Source of the DNA: Gemella haemolysans
GTDB taxonomy: Bacteria > Bacillota > Bacilli > Staphylococcales > Gemellaceae
NCBI RefSeq assembly: GCF_012273215.1
Contig: NZ_CP050965.1
Span: forward strand, 1,472,541 to 1,536,540
Direction of reading: 5' to 3'
DNA length: 64,000 bases
The notes under the pieces were generated by a model, which saw only the letters and a program-made list of their open reading frames with translations, searched no databases and was not told the origin of the DNA. Positions 17,384 to 26,244 of this stretch are shown here, piece by piece. The position numbers and the translations under genes were made by a program. Each line of letters starts with the position of its first letter. Within the stretch, counting starts at the first letter, position 1.

Positions 17384-17598
17384 AAATCTCAAAATAAATA
17401 TAGCTATCTAAATTTGTTGAATAGATTTTCTAATGAGTTTAAACCTACTCTACAGATTTAAAGAACACGTTAGAGTTTATATAAACATTTATTTAGCGAA
17501 CAGTATTTATTTTGAAAAGAATAGAATTACTATACTCTATTCATCTATTTAATTTAATAAGGGCTTTTTGTCACGCCCTAGAAACGAGGTAAAAGACA

Positions 17599-18192
17599 AT
17601 GACAAACACAAATATAATAAAAATTGATGGCAATACAGTAGAGGTAATAAGTGAAACATTACATATTACTGATATTAATAATAAAACAGAGTGGACTAGC
17701 GTTGAACTTGTAGACGTTATAAACCATTTTAGAACTCTAGACGGAAAGAAAACAATGTTACAGCATAAAACTTTACTTGAAATTATACGTGATGAATTTA
17801 ACGAAGAAATCAACGAGCAAAATTTTCTGCCCGTTAACTTTTATACAGATAAAAAAGGCGAACAACGTCCAATGTATAAACTTTCAAATTCACAAGCCAA
17901 ACAGATATTAGTAAGAGAAAGCAAAGCTGTAAGGCGTGCGGTTATCAACCTACTAGAGTACCTAGAGCAACATAACGAGCATAATCTTAATGTTTTAAAT
18001 GAGCGTGAAGCTTATTTATATGAGCAAGGCTTAATTATTGATACTGTTGATAAAATGGCGGATTTGATAAAGAAAACTAAAGAACTTAGCAATAAAAAAG
18101 ATATTTGCCAAAGAATTATCAATCTTATCAATGCTAGTCAAAGTAGTGTACCATTGCCAACTAGAACGCATTACACTACTACTTATAATTAA
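17599..18192 (+). CDS. Rha-like phage regulatory protein
   Basis: 197 residues. The N-terminal half (TSVELVDVINHFRTLDGKKTMLQHKTLLEIIRDEF, then NFYTDKKGEQRPMYKLSNSQAKQILVRES) follows the pattern of phage Rha/antirepressor proteins: a winged-helix-like part followed by 'x-RGxxxPMYxL'. The C-terminus is coiled and then low-complexity. Such proteins modulate lysogeny decisions; the exact target is unknown. GAGGTAAAAG precedes the ATG. Confidence 0.65.
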   Translation: MTNTNIIKIDGNTVEVISETLHITDINNKTEWTSVELVDVINHFRTLDGKKTMLQHKTLLEIIRDEFNEEINEQNFLPVNFYTDKKGEQRPMYKLSNSQAKQILVRESKAVRRAVINLLEYLEQHNEHNLNVLNEREAYLYEQGLIIDTVDKMADLIKKTKELSNKKDICQRIINLINASQSSVPLPTRTHYTTTYN

Positions 18193-18208
18193 AAGGCGGT
18201 AAAGTATT

Positions 18209-18340
18209 ATGAAACAAACAAAAATGAATAACGAGCACAAAGAAATGTACATTAATACTTTATGTTTAGCATTGGTAGGGTTTCCGTTAGTGTATGCTTT
18301 CACCTACATTATAGCCCGATTTATGGACGTATTTTATTAA
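18209..18340 (+). CDS. Small membrane protein, 43 aa
   Basis: MKQTKMNNEHKEMYINTLCL then a hydrophobic span (ALVGFPLVYAFTYIIARF). AGGCGG lies upstream of the ATG, and it fills the gap between the Rha-like and excisionase-like genes. Unknown function. Confidence 0.5.
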   Translation: MKQTKMNNEHKEMYINTLCLALVGFPLVYAFTYIIARFMDVFY

Positions 18341-18359
18341 AGAAAGGTAACAATAGATT

Positions 18360-18629
18360 ATGGAAGTTGTTTTAACTGAAAATCAAAGTTTGAAGATTAA
18401 AGAGCAAATTGCTAATTTAATCAATGAAGTTATACAGGAAAAAATGAACACTATAAACCCCGAAAAAAGATACTTTACACGTACCGAACTACAAAAGTAC
18501 CTAAGTATAGGAGCTAGTAGCATGGAGCAACTACAAGCGTTAGGGCTTCATTATGTAAAGGTTGGTAATAGACATTTATTTGATATTCAAGAAGTATATG
18601 ATATTTTTGAAAATCACAAAGTAAGATAG
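18360..18629 (+). CDS. Excisionase-like helix-turn-helix protein
   Basis: 89 residues. The C-terminal half (RYFTRTELQKYLSIGASSMEQLQALGLHYVKVGNRHLFDIQEVYDIFEN) is a MerR-like winged helix with the beta-hairpin GNRHLFD typical of Xis/HTH_17 proteins. It probably helps excision of the element or regulates it. It lies in the early rightward operon. Confidence 0.65.
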   Translation: MEVVLTENQSLKIKEQIANLINEVIQEKMNTINPEKRYFTRTELQKYLSIGASSMEQLQALGLHYVKVGNRHLFDIQEVYDIFENHKVR

Positions 18630-18748
18630 TTAGCTAGAAGATATGAAAGTATCACTACAAAATATTAATAGATTATCGAAAGATATTCTGTAATTGGCAT
18701 AGACCATTTACGAGATAAAACAATTTTAAAAAAAATAAAATAAAGTTC

Positions 18749-18776
18749 CAGTAGTTTTATAAGTAAATGAGAATGT
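18749..18776 (+). repeat. CCAGTAGTT repeat, copy 2
   Basis: CCAGTAGTTTTATAAGTAAA followed by TGAGAATG. It is the main recognisable item in the 18630-18963 gap; otherwise I see only AT-rich sequence there. Confidence 0.5.
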
Positions 18777-18963
18777 AGCTATTTAAAGCACGTATGAGCC
18801 TTTTAAAGTATTTCTTAGGTGAAATCATATCAAAGGAAATTTAACGGCTTGTACGTGCGTTTATTTTAATCTACACAAGCATTTATTTAGAATATCGCTT
18901 CTCTACTTGTACTAGTGAAATAAAATGAAGCGAAGTAAAATTTATTCATAAGGAGAAAGTAAA

Positions 18964-19386
18964 ATGAACAAATTAGAAAATATAACAAAAGGCGGTTTAA
19001 ACAACCTCCAAGAGAAAGCTAACCATATCATGAGTGAACATAACTCAACACCTAGTAATAATGAGGAAGTTTACAAACAGTATCTAGCATTACTAGATTT
19101 TTTAAAAGATTTTCTAACACTAAGCCCTATCTTAGAAACAACTATTGAAACGGCAGTTAAGATACAAGATAGTGAAGTATTTAGAAATAAGATTATCGAT
19201 AATGAAATTGATACTTTGAGAAAAACTCTAAAAGAATATGAGGTTAAAGATTTGAATGATAACTCAACAGAAATAGAGCTATTAAAATATCATTTTCATA
19301 ATATTATCGACTTTAGAATAAAAGTTTTGGATAAGGTCAAAGAAACTTATTCTAAAAATGAAGATACATTAATAATTAAATTTTAA
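18964..19386 (+). CDS. Hypothetical helical protein, 140 aa
   Basis: Acidic, helix-rich protein with a coiled-coil-like C-terminal half (IDNEIDTLRKTLKEYEVKDL...). AAGGAG stands before the ATG. No signal peptide, membrane segment or recognised motif. It starts a three-gene group with the next two genes, ahead of the primase. Unknown function. Confidence 0.6.
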   Translation: MNKLENITKGGLNNLQEKANHIMSEHNSTPSNNEEVYKQYLALLDFLKDFLTLSPILETTIETAVKIQDSEVFRNKIIDNEIDTLRKTLKEYEVKDLNDNSTEIELLKYHFHNIIDFRIKVLDKVKETYSKNEDTLIIKF

Positions 19387-19397
19387 GAGGTAAAACC

Positions 19398-19718
19398 ATG
19401 GAAATAAAAGACTTTAAAGAACACGTACTTAAAACTTTGTTAGAGTATGAACAGCTAAACAAAGAATTACAAACAGTTAGAGAAACTTATATTACAGCCT
19501 TATCTAATTTTTACAAAGATAATAGAGTATTTTTTTGTACAGATAAAGAGGAACTTGTAAGAGAATTTTTTAACAGTGAAATTTTTAATCAAGCCCACTT
19601 TTTAACAATTCATAAATCACTAATTAATGAAGTTGAAACAAATGTGAAAATTAAACACACTGAACTTGTAGAAGCGTTCAACATGTTAGATAAGTTATGG
19701 GAGAGAAAAGAAAACTAG
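19398..19718 (+). CDS. Hypothetical protein, 106 aa
   Basis: Begins 11 bases after the previous stop with GAGG upstream, so it is cotranscribed. Mostly helical and acidic, with a central FFCTDKEELVREFFNSEIF. No family recognised. Confidence 0.6.
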   Translation: MEIKDFKEHVLKTLLEYEQLNKELQTVRETYITALSNFYKDNRVFFCTDKEELVREFFNSEIFNQAHFLTIHKSLINEVETNVKIKHTELVEAFNMLDKLWERKEN

Positions 19719-19912
19719 CTTGTATTAGCTAATATTTTGCTTGTTAAAGCTCAAGAATAAATAAAATGGTATATTTTCACCAAAAAAGAAAATAAACAGC
19801 TTAGAAGTCGTTTAAATAATTCTGAATTTTAAGTACAGAAAATTTATTTCTTGTGTACAAGTCGAGATTAGACAACTTAAACGATATTGTAAGCTAGAAA
19901 GGAACAAATACA

Positions 19913-20461
19913 ATGTATTACGTAGAACCGTTAAAGAACAAGGAAGATATAAAAATCCTTGATAGTTATTTTAAACAGCAAAATTCTAGAAATCACTTGT
20001 TATTTAACTTAGGTATTAATACACCTATGAGAGTTAATCAATTAGTAAAGTTAAAGGTACGTGATGTGCTAGATAAGGAAGAAATAACAGTAACAGTTGG
20101 TAGAAAGGTCATATCATTTCCGTTAGGTAAAAAACTACAGAAATTGATAAAAGATTATTGTTTAGATAAAGAAACTAATGACTTTCTTTTTAAATCTTTG
20201 AGACTAAAAAGAGGTTATAAACCACTAACAGAAAACTATGTAAACAAAATTATAAAAAATGCAAGTCAAGAATGTAATATAAATAATATTGGTGCTAGTT
20301 CATTGCGAAAAACATTCGCATATTTCTATTATGAGCGAACTAAAGATATTCGTAGTTTAATGAAACTACTAAACCACCATGACCAATATTTTACTTTGCA
20401 ATACATAGGAAAAAACGAGCGTTTCTATAATGAAAATTTCATAGAATGGGAAGAACTTTAA
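19913..20461 (+). CDS. Small tyrosine recombinase, catalytic domain only
   Basis: 182 residues, lacking an N-terminal core-binding domain. Recognisable positions are R40 (NTPMRVNQLVKLKVRDV), R132 in SSLRK where the usual HxxR histidine is replaced by serine (S129), H155 (LLNHHD) and Y164 (YFTLQYIG). It could be an active XerD-like resolvase, a DNA-binding accessory, or a regulator that has lost efficient catalysis. The gene has its own AAAGGA site. It precedes the primase by about 300 bases; that gap contains a GTCA/ATCA repeat at 20637-20671 and an AT-rich tract. Confidence 0.75.
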   Translation: MYYVEPLKNKEDIKILDSYFKQQNSRNHLLFNLGINTPMRVNQLVKLKVRDVLDKEEITVTVGRKVISFPLGKKLQKLIKDYCLDKETNDFLFKSLRLKRGYKPLTENYVNKIIKNASQECNINNIGASSLRKTFAYFYYERTKDIRSLMKLLNHHDQYFTLQYIGKNERFYNENFIEWEEL

Positions 20462-20762
20462 CTATAAAAATAAAAAATATTTTTGTTCATTCCTCTTGTA
20501 GGTGATATGTGGAATAAAAATAAGTAAAAGTTGTTGAATATCTTGAAGAGAAAAGAAAAAACTATATATATAGCTATGTGTCACTTTATAAGATATGGTA
20601 CATAGTGAACGACTAAAATATATATTTTTAATATTTGTCAGTCAGTCAATCAACAGTCAGTCAATCAATAATAATGCTAGCTAAACTTATTTCATTAATT
20701 GTTAAAATTGATTTTATATCTATTGGAACAATAAAAATAAATTCAAGAAAGGAGTTGTTACT

Positions 20763-22958
20763 TTGATTTATACACAAACAGGAACAGTAACAAACAAACT
20801 TAAAAAAGTAAAAAGTCAGTCTTCCCCTTTTGATACCTTAGCAATAACACCAGTAGACATCATAGGAGATAACGAAGACAAAGAGCATTATAAACGTTAT
20901 AAAGCTACTCAATTCGTAAGTGGTGAATTTAGCGAGGAAGAACACAAGCCGATAATCAGAAATAACGAGAATTTATATTATAGAGATTTAATAATAATCG
21001 ATATTGATGAAATAGAGCTTAACAGTACTCAAGCAATTAATTTAATTGAACGTGAACTACAGGAATTTAAATATTTATTGTATGCTACTCTTAACCATAC
21101 AGAAGAAAAACCACGTTTTAGGCTTGTTTTAGAGCCAACAAAGAAAATGAATGAGAGTGAGTATAAAACTACTATAATTCATGTTATGACTTTGTTAAAT
21201 ATGAATTTTGATGAACATAGTTTCACATGGTCACAACCGCAAGGAGCACCGATAACCACTAAGAGTAATAGTAATAACTATATTTTCATCAAGAACGTAC
21301 AAGGAAATAAATTTCCAGTACAAAAACAAGAACAGGTTTATATTAATGAGAATAAAAATATATTAATTTCTCATGATATAGCAATTAAAGGAGTATGTGA
21401 GTATGTAGCAAAAAATAGTTCTAATTTACAAAGTAGAACTAATTTTCTTTCTTGTATTATGGTACTTTGTAAAGCCGTTTTAAACAAAGAAATAGAATAT
21501 AGTACGGGGCTTGAGTGTAGTAGACTGTTAGCAACTATTCCTAATAGTTTTCCAAAATGGGAGCAAGAAAACCAACAAATTTTCATTGATGAATTAAAAA
21601 GGTCAAAAGGTAATGTTAATTATTTTAAAACGCCATACAACTTTACTGATAGATTTTTATATAAATTCGATAAGAAGCAAAATAACAAAAGTAACGAAAA
21701 AAAGAAAGGAGATTTTACATTGTTTGATTTAATGAATACAATAGAAAATTTAAGAGAAATTAAATTTAATGAGGTGAAAGATTTAATAGAAATCAAGAGA
21801 GAGGGAAAATTTGAAACACTAAACAATAAAGATATAAACTTATTAAGGCTAGATTTATCAAAACTGAAAAAAGTTAATTTTTCATCAGAGGATATTAAAA
21901 CCGCATTATATGGAGTAAGTGATAAAAATAAATATCACCCTATAAAGCAACTTATAGAGCCTGTAGAATGGGATGGAATAGAACGAGCGGAAACATTTTT
22001 TATAGACTGTTTAGGAGTTGAAGATAACGCAGTTAATAGAGAGGTTTCTCGAAAATGGCTGTTAGCTTGTATTACTAGACTGTACAAAAAAGGGTGTAAA
22101 TTTGATGAAATGTTAATATTATTCGGTGGTCAAGGTATTGGGAAAAGTACTACTCTTGAACGTTTAGCACTAGATACATTCTATACAAAAGTTACAGGTA
22201 AATTAAACGATAATACCATTTTACAAACTTCACAAAGTTGGCTGGTTGAATTAGACGAGTTAAGCACCTTATTAAGAACACCTACACAAGAGTTTAAATC
22301 GTGGTTATCTTCAAGAAAAGATACTACTAGAGCACCATACGAAGCCCAACCAACAGATTTTTATAGAGGGTTTGTAGTCTTAGGTACTACTAATGATAAC
22401 AAGATATTAAAAGACCATACAGGTAACAGAAGATTTTGGATATTAGAGTGCAATGAAGATAAAATTAAAAAATCAATTTTCAACGTAGAAGAAAAAGAAA
22501 TACTTCAAATATGGGCGGAAGTCAAAACATGGTATAATAAAAATGAAAGTCTTTTATTAAGTGAAGAAACTAAAAAGCTAATGGAAGAAAAAACAGAAAA
22601 CTATGTTATACCTATTCCATATACTGATGAAATAAAGAATATTACTAATATAAAATTTCCTCGTAACTGGAAAGAAATTGTACATGGTAAACACAAGTTT
22701 AGGTTACATAGATACGTTTCAGATATGTTAAACGCTGGAACAAGTACAGAAGATATTTCTCAAGATGTATTACTAGATGATATTACTACACAAGAACTTT
22801 TCTTCTTACTAACTGGAAACTACAAAACAACTTTAAATGGTGTACAAGCTACTAAAGATTTTAGTAATGTTTTTAGTAAACTGGAAAATTGGAGATATTC
22901 TAAAAATATTGCAAGAGGAGAAAAAAGTAATTTAAGAGGTTATAAGAGAACACCTTAA
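20763..22958 (+). CDS. Primase-helicase (VirE-domain, Pri-Rep-like replication protein)
   Basis: 731 residues from a TTG start with AAAGGAG eight bases upstream. The N-terminal part has DLIIIDIDEIE (75-85) and KPRFRLVLEP (116-125), consistent with an archaeo-eukaryotic-type primase fold. The C-terminal VirE ATPase has Walker A GGQGIGKST (455-463), then SWLVELDEL and a GTTND...GNRRFW segment typical of superfamily 3-like phage helicases. It would initiate replication of the excised element at the origin just downstream. Confidence 0.9.
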   Translation: MIYTQTGTVTNKLKKVKSQSSPFDTLAITPVDIIGDNEDKEHYKRYKATQFVSGEFSEEEHKPIIRNNENLYYRDLIIIDIDEIELNSTQAINLIERELQEFKYLLYATLNHTEEKPRFRLVLEPTKKMNESEYKTTIIHVMTLLNMNFDEHSFTWSQPQGAPITTKSNSNNYIFIKNVQGNKFPVQKQEQVYINENKNILISHDIAIKGVCEYVAKNSSNLQSRTNFLSCIMVLCKAVLNKEIEYSTGLECSRLLATIPNSFPKWEQENQQIFIDELKRSKGNVNYFKTPYNFTDRFLYKFDKKQNNKSNEKKKGDFTLFDLMNTIENLREIKFNEVKDLIEIKREGKFETLNNKDINLLRLDLSKLKKVNFSSEDIKTALYGVSDKNKYHPIKQLIEPVEWDGIERAETFFIDCLGVEDNAVNREVSRKWLLACITRLYKKGCKFDEMLILFGGQGIGKSTTLERLALDTFYTKVTGKLNDNTILQTSQSWLVELDELSTLLRTPTQEFKSWLSSRKDTTRAPYEAQPTDFYRGFVVLGTTNDNKILKDHTGNRRFWILECNEDKIKKSIFNVEEKEILQIWAEVKTWYNKNESLLLSEETKKLMEEKTENYVIPIPYTDEIKNITNIKFPRNWKEIVHGKHKFRLHRYVSDMLNAGTSTEDISQDVLLDDITTQELFFLLTGNYKTTLNGVQATKDFSNVFSKLENWRYSKNIARGEKSNLRGYKRTP

Positions 22959-22989
22959 TAATGGCAATTAAAGACATTAAAAAATAAGC

Positions 22990-23216
22990 TAACGCCATTG
23001 ATAAAATGTTGTTATATCAACGATAAATGACATTAGGGCGTTAAAAGCATTATTCCTATATATATAATATAAATAATAAATATATATATTATATAGTATA
23101 TATTCCCTCTAAGTAGAAACAAGATAACGCCAGTTAATGCTACAATGTCCTAAGCCTTTTATATCAACGATTAATAGAAAGCGTTAGAATAAAACTCAAA
23201 CGGTATTTTTAACGCC
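22990..23216. other. Putative replication origin of the element
   Basis: An AT-only tract of about 50 bases (23052-23105) is flanked on each side by TAACGCC-type repeats (22990, 23037 inverted, 23125, 23180 inverted and partial, 23210) and by a 13-bp direct repeat TTATATCAACGAT (23012-23024 and 23159-23171). It lies immediately 3' of the primase-helicase, the place and plan of satellite-island origins. The remaining bases up to 23579 are AT-rich without other features I can assign. Confidence 0.65.
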
Positions 23217-23579
23217 CACTATAAATATCTTGAAAATTAATATGTAGTAACTAGCAAATATTACACATTAATCCTCTTGAATAAAGAAAGATATTACACA
23301 ATTAATAAAAATAGTTCTTCAAGAGTATTTTTCAAAAATTTACAATGATATATTTTAGAAAGAAAGCTAATCAAGTTAAGATAACAAGATTAGTTTTCTT
23401 TATTTTGCTATTATTTTAAATGCTAACAGCTTTTAAGAGGTAGAAAGGTATAATTGTACCAAAATAAAAATAGAATGCTTATACACCGTTAAAATGGCTC
23501 TTGATTTTAGGATAAGAACTTGAAACAGAAAAATATATAGTATATCATTAGATTATTAAAAGAGAGAGGTTAACTCATT

Positions 23580-23729
23580 ATGAATGATAACTCACCGAAG
23601 CAATATGATATTGAATGTTTAGAAGATATACATGATTTAATAATAATGAATGAGTATGAAGAAAGAAAAGCAAATAATGAAGTTGAATATATATCTTTTG
23701 AAGAGATGAAAGAAGTACTTGATATATAG
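23580..23729 (+). CDS. Small acidic protein, antitoxin-like C-terminus, 49 aa
   Basis: MNDNSPKQYD... ending EVEYISFEEMKEVLDI, where YISFEEhxxxL is the common C-terminal pattern of RelB/Phd-type antitoxins. AGAGAGG precedes the ATG. No convincing toxin lies next to it; the following 98-residue protein does not resemble RelE or other known toxins. Call by similarity of pattern only. Confidence 0.4.
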   Translation: MNDNSPKQYDIECLEDIHDLIIMNEYEERKANNEVEYISFEEMKEVLDI

Positions 23730-23864
23730 AGATTATTGCAAAGAACAAGTACTGATTTAAGTTTTTATTTCTTACTATATTTAAGTAAAAATTCCTTGTA
23801 ATTACACAAAATATTATTTACAATAAAGGTATAAGATAACATTTTTAAAAGGGAGTAGATTTAT

Positions 23865-24161
23865 ATGTTAGAATTAAAAATATTTTATAGAACTGGTGTA
23901 GAAACATTTTATTGTACAAATTACAATGCTATGTTAGATACAATATCAGATGAAGTTAGTAAAGATATTATAAATGACTTGCTAATATACATTGAAGATA
24001 TTGTTTTACTTGAGAATAAGGGAGTTATGAACGAGAAACTTTATAATAAATATTTACGTAGACTAAAAGAACAGCAATACAAAGAAATAATATTACTATA
24101 TCTTGAGAAATTAGGGTTAGATTATGAGATTAATAAATTAAAACGTTCTGAAAGTAAATAA
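23865..24161 (+). CDS. Hypothetical protein, 98 aa
   Basis: Starts MLELKIFYRTGVETFYCTNYNAML with AAAGGGAG upstream. It has an N-terminal beta-like segment and a helical remainder. No family recognised. It is the last protein-coding gene of the element before the non-coding right end. Confidence 0.5.
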   Translation: MLELKIFYRTGVETFYCTNYNAMLDTISDEVSKDIINDLLIYIEDIVLLENKGVMNEKLYNKYLRRLKEQQYKEIILLYLEKLGLDYEINKLKRSESK

Positions 24162-24340
24162 CAGAAATTAGTAATAGCTATTTGAAATAATTTTAAATTA
24201 TTAGAAATGAAATCAGATGAAGATTAAAAAAATTCTAGTAATTAAGATTAAGTCAAATAGCCCTTTTTTTATCATCTTTAAATACGTAATTTAATTTATA
24301 AGCACTCTAGAGCCTTGATACACTTGACTTTTTAAAAATA

Positions 24341-24360
24341 CTCTCCGAAAACTCTCCGAA
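24341..24360. repeat. CTCTCCGAA repeat pair, inner right
   Basis: CTCTCCGAAAACTCTCCGAA: two units at 11-base spacing, the same as the left-end pair. Confidence 0.5.
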
Positions 24361-24586
24361 GTTAGAGAAAAAAACCTATTTTTTGGTGAAAATTATTTTA
24401 GAAACTGAAAAGCAAAATAGAAATATTTTAAGATAAACAAATTTAATTGTTAGTAAAAATATACACATTCAAAAGCTAGATATTTTAAATACTGGTATGT
24501 GCATTTTTTACACATACCATACTACATTATTTATTTAAAGTGAATTAATAGAGATTAATATAAATCGCATAGAGCTAAGTTAATAT

Positions 24587-24644
24587 AGGTTGGTGCATTT
24601 TGCACTAACTCTATTATTTAAGTTGGTGTATTTTGCACTAACAA
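24587..24644. repeat. Two tandem palindromic TGCACTAAC units
   Basis: GTTGGTGCATTTTGCACTAAC at about 24589-24609 and GTTGGTGTATTTTGCACTAAC at 24623-24643. Each unit is itself an imperfect palindrome (GTTRGTGCA-ttt-TGCACTAAC) and the two are 34 bases apart. Four GTATAC palindromes follow between 24664 and 24745. Both look like protein-binding sites. Confidence 0.55.
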
Positions 24645-25556
24645 ACAAAATATTAAACCCTCTGTATACCTTTTGTATACCCTCTACTCTACATACAAAA
24701 CCTAGCAATTATACAAGGTACATTTAGTATACTGGAGTATACAGGAGCTTTCTTATTCTACCTAATTTTAATAAAAGGTATTTATCTTTAAAGAATATCT
24801 AAATAAGAATTAGAAGAGTACAGATATTCAAGGGAAGTAATATTATATGGTGGTAATTGTGTACACTACATTAATGCTCAAGATAGCTAAGTACATATAC
24901 TAATATCATATACAAGTAATTAAGATTATGTATAGAAATCTAAATAGGTTGATTAATCGTATCAGATACTAGAGGATAAGCAACACTAATATATATTCAT
25001 TCGGTTATATCATATCATTATATATTCATAGATAGCTAACTAATGTAGATTGATATGTACTATACTATTGGGCTTATTCCAGTTACCTAATCACCTTATA
25101 CCATATGGCTATATACTTGATACAAGTATCATGATTGAATAGGTTTGTTATAAGTGATAGATAGATAGATACATCAAGTAAGTAGTGATAATGAACTAAG
25201 ATGTAAAGATAGTGTGATAGTAGATTAGATTAATATGTTATCAATGAATGTAATATGATTATGAAAAGAATAAATAAAAGATTAAATGATTTAAACAAAA
25301 GAATAAATATTAATTAGTTTAATTGTATTTAACATTAAAGATAAAAGATTGAAAGATACAAAGGCATGAGCCAAGCCAAGGGCTAAGGGTAGCATAAAGA
25401 TATATTACTACAAAAGGTATGAGGTGTACTTCCCTTAATTGAGAAGACCGCCCCCCCTATTAAAAATCTTGAAAAATAAAAAATCTTAAAGACCAACCTG
25501 CCCTCATTCATTCACAATAGCACGAACTCATTAACGATTATTGGAAAAAATCAAGA

Positions 25557-25618
25557 CAAAAAAAAGAACCTCTCACTTAATTTTGAGAAGTCTTCCAATG
25601 TTTGCTAAACTTATTACT
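25557..25618 (-). ncRNA. Candidate small RNA C (right-end array)
   Basis: On the minus strand TTGATT (25648-25653), 17 bases, TATAAT (25625-25630) forms a near-consensus promoter. About 60 bases later ACTTCTCA-aaattaag-TGAGAGGT is followed by a long T tract (A run at 25559-25565), a strong terminator. No ORF fits in between. Confidence 0.5.
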
Positions 25619-25732
25619 ACAGTAATTATAAACCATTAAAAATAAAAAATCAATAGTTATTCTTTCTTAAAATTCATCATAAAAAATATAGAAAAATGTA
25701 GTTAAAAATACTTACTATAAATTTAATAAAAA

Positions 25733-25819
25733 AAGAAAAACGCTAAGGGGGGCAACCCAAAGCGTAATAAATAAGCATATATCTGCAAAGATGGGCGACC
25801 TGTACCGTCCATCTTCCTT
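25733..25819 (-). ncRNA. Candidate small RNA B (right-end array)
   Basis: Minus strand: TATAAT at 25826-25831 in the context TCTTTAGAAGTATATGTTATAA. The predicted RNA starts with an AAGATGG...CCATCTT hairpin whose loop carries ACGGTACAGGTCGC, and ends with an ACGCT/AGCGT stem stacked on GGG/CCC followed by T5. Confidence 0.5.
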
Positions 25820-25873
25820 AAAATTATTATAACATATACTTCTAAAGAATAAAAGTTATAATGTAGTTACAAA

Positions 25874-25945
25874 AAATAAAAAAGCCTAGTGCCACAAACA
25901 CTAAGCAAAAATAGAATTCATTCTTTAAGCGAGCATGTTCCCGCA
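25874..25945 (-). ncRNA. Candidate small RNA A (right-end array)
   Basis: Minus strand: TATAAT at 25952-25957 in the context TCTTTGTAGAGCTATGTTAT, closely similar to the promoter of candidate B. The RNA has a GCGGGAACATGCTCGC hairpin near its 5' end and a GCTTAGTG-tttgtgg-CACTAGGC terminator followed by T6. Confidence 0.5.
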
Positions 25946-26033
25946 AAAAATATTATAACATAGCTCTACAAAGAAAGTAAAACGATATACTAGAAATATT
26001 CAAAATTCTTGTTAAACTACTTTAATTTCATAA

Positions 26034-26062
26034 TAAAAAACAGATAGTGAAATACTACCTGT
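26034..26062 (-). terminator. Minus-strand terminator at element right end
   Basis: ACAGGTAG-tatttca-CTATCTGT with a T6 tail in the minus direction. It would end a transcript of about 150 bases starting from the extended -10 (TGATATAAT) at 26192-26200, which crosses the CTCTCCGAA and CCAGTAGTT repeats. Confidence 0.6.
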
Positions 26063-26070
26063 TGTCTCAT

Positions 26071-26092
26071 TTATTTATAGAACTACTGGCAC
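26071..26092 (-). repeat. CCAGTAGTT repeat, copy 3 (inverted)
   Basis: On the minus strand GCCAGTAGTTCTATAAATAA then ATGAG, matching copies 1 and 2 in the opposite orientation. Confidence 0.5.
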
Positions 26093-26120
26093 TTATTTTA
26101 TGTGTTTTTGTTTCCGAAAA

Positions 26121-26140
26121 CTCTCCGAACTCTCTCCGAA
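26121..26140. repeat. CTCTCCGAA repeat pair, right end
   Basis: Two CTCTCCGAA units at 26121 and 26132 (11-base spacing), about 105 bases inside the right att core. They mirror the pair beside the left core. Confidence 0.55.
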
Positions 26141-26244
26141 AACTCTTAAAATTTGATATTGTATAGAAATCTATTTACTTAATAAGATACTATTATATCA
26201 ATGGTTAGAAGTATTTTACATTAAAGTGAAATAGTATCATTATC

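Larger units (their letters stand above)
24162..26244. other. Two-kilobase non-coding right end of the element
   Basis: No credible protein-coding frame on either strand. It contains a GGTATGTG/CACATACC hairpin (24494-24518), palindromic repeats, CTCTCCGAA pairs, a C7 tract at 25449-25457 region, and the minus-strand small-RNA candidates listed separately. Between about 24770 and 25550 I see only AT-rich, low-complexity sequence (including a short GATA run near 25155). Confidence 0.6.

Noticed and set aside
23580-24161. Toxin-antitoxin pair formed by the 49- and 98-residue proteins
   Set aside because: Only the first has an antitoxin-like end; the second shows no known toxin fold, and the two are separated by 135 bases.
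25145-25185. GATA-type microsatellite as a phase-variation tract
   Set aside because: Only three to four units, in non-coding DNA with no gene downstream that it could switch.
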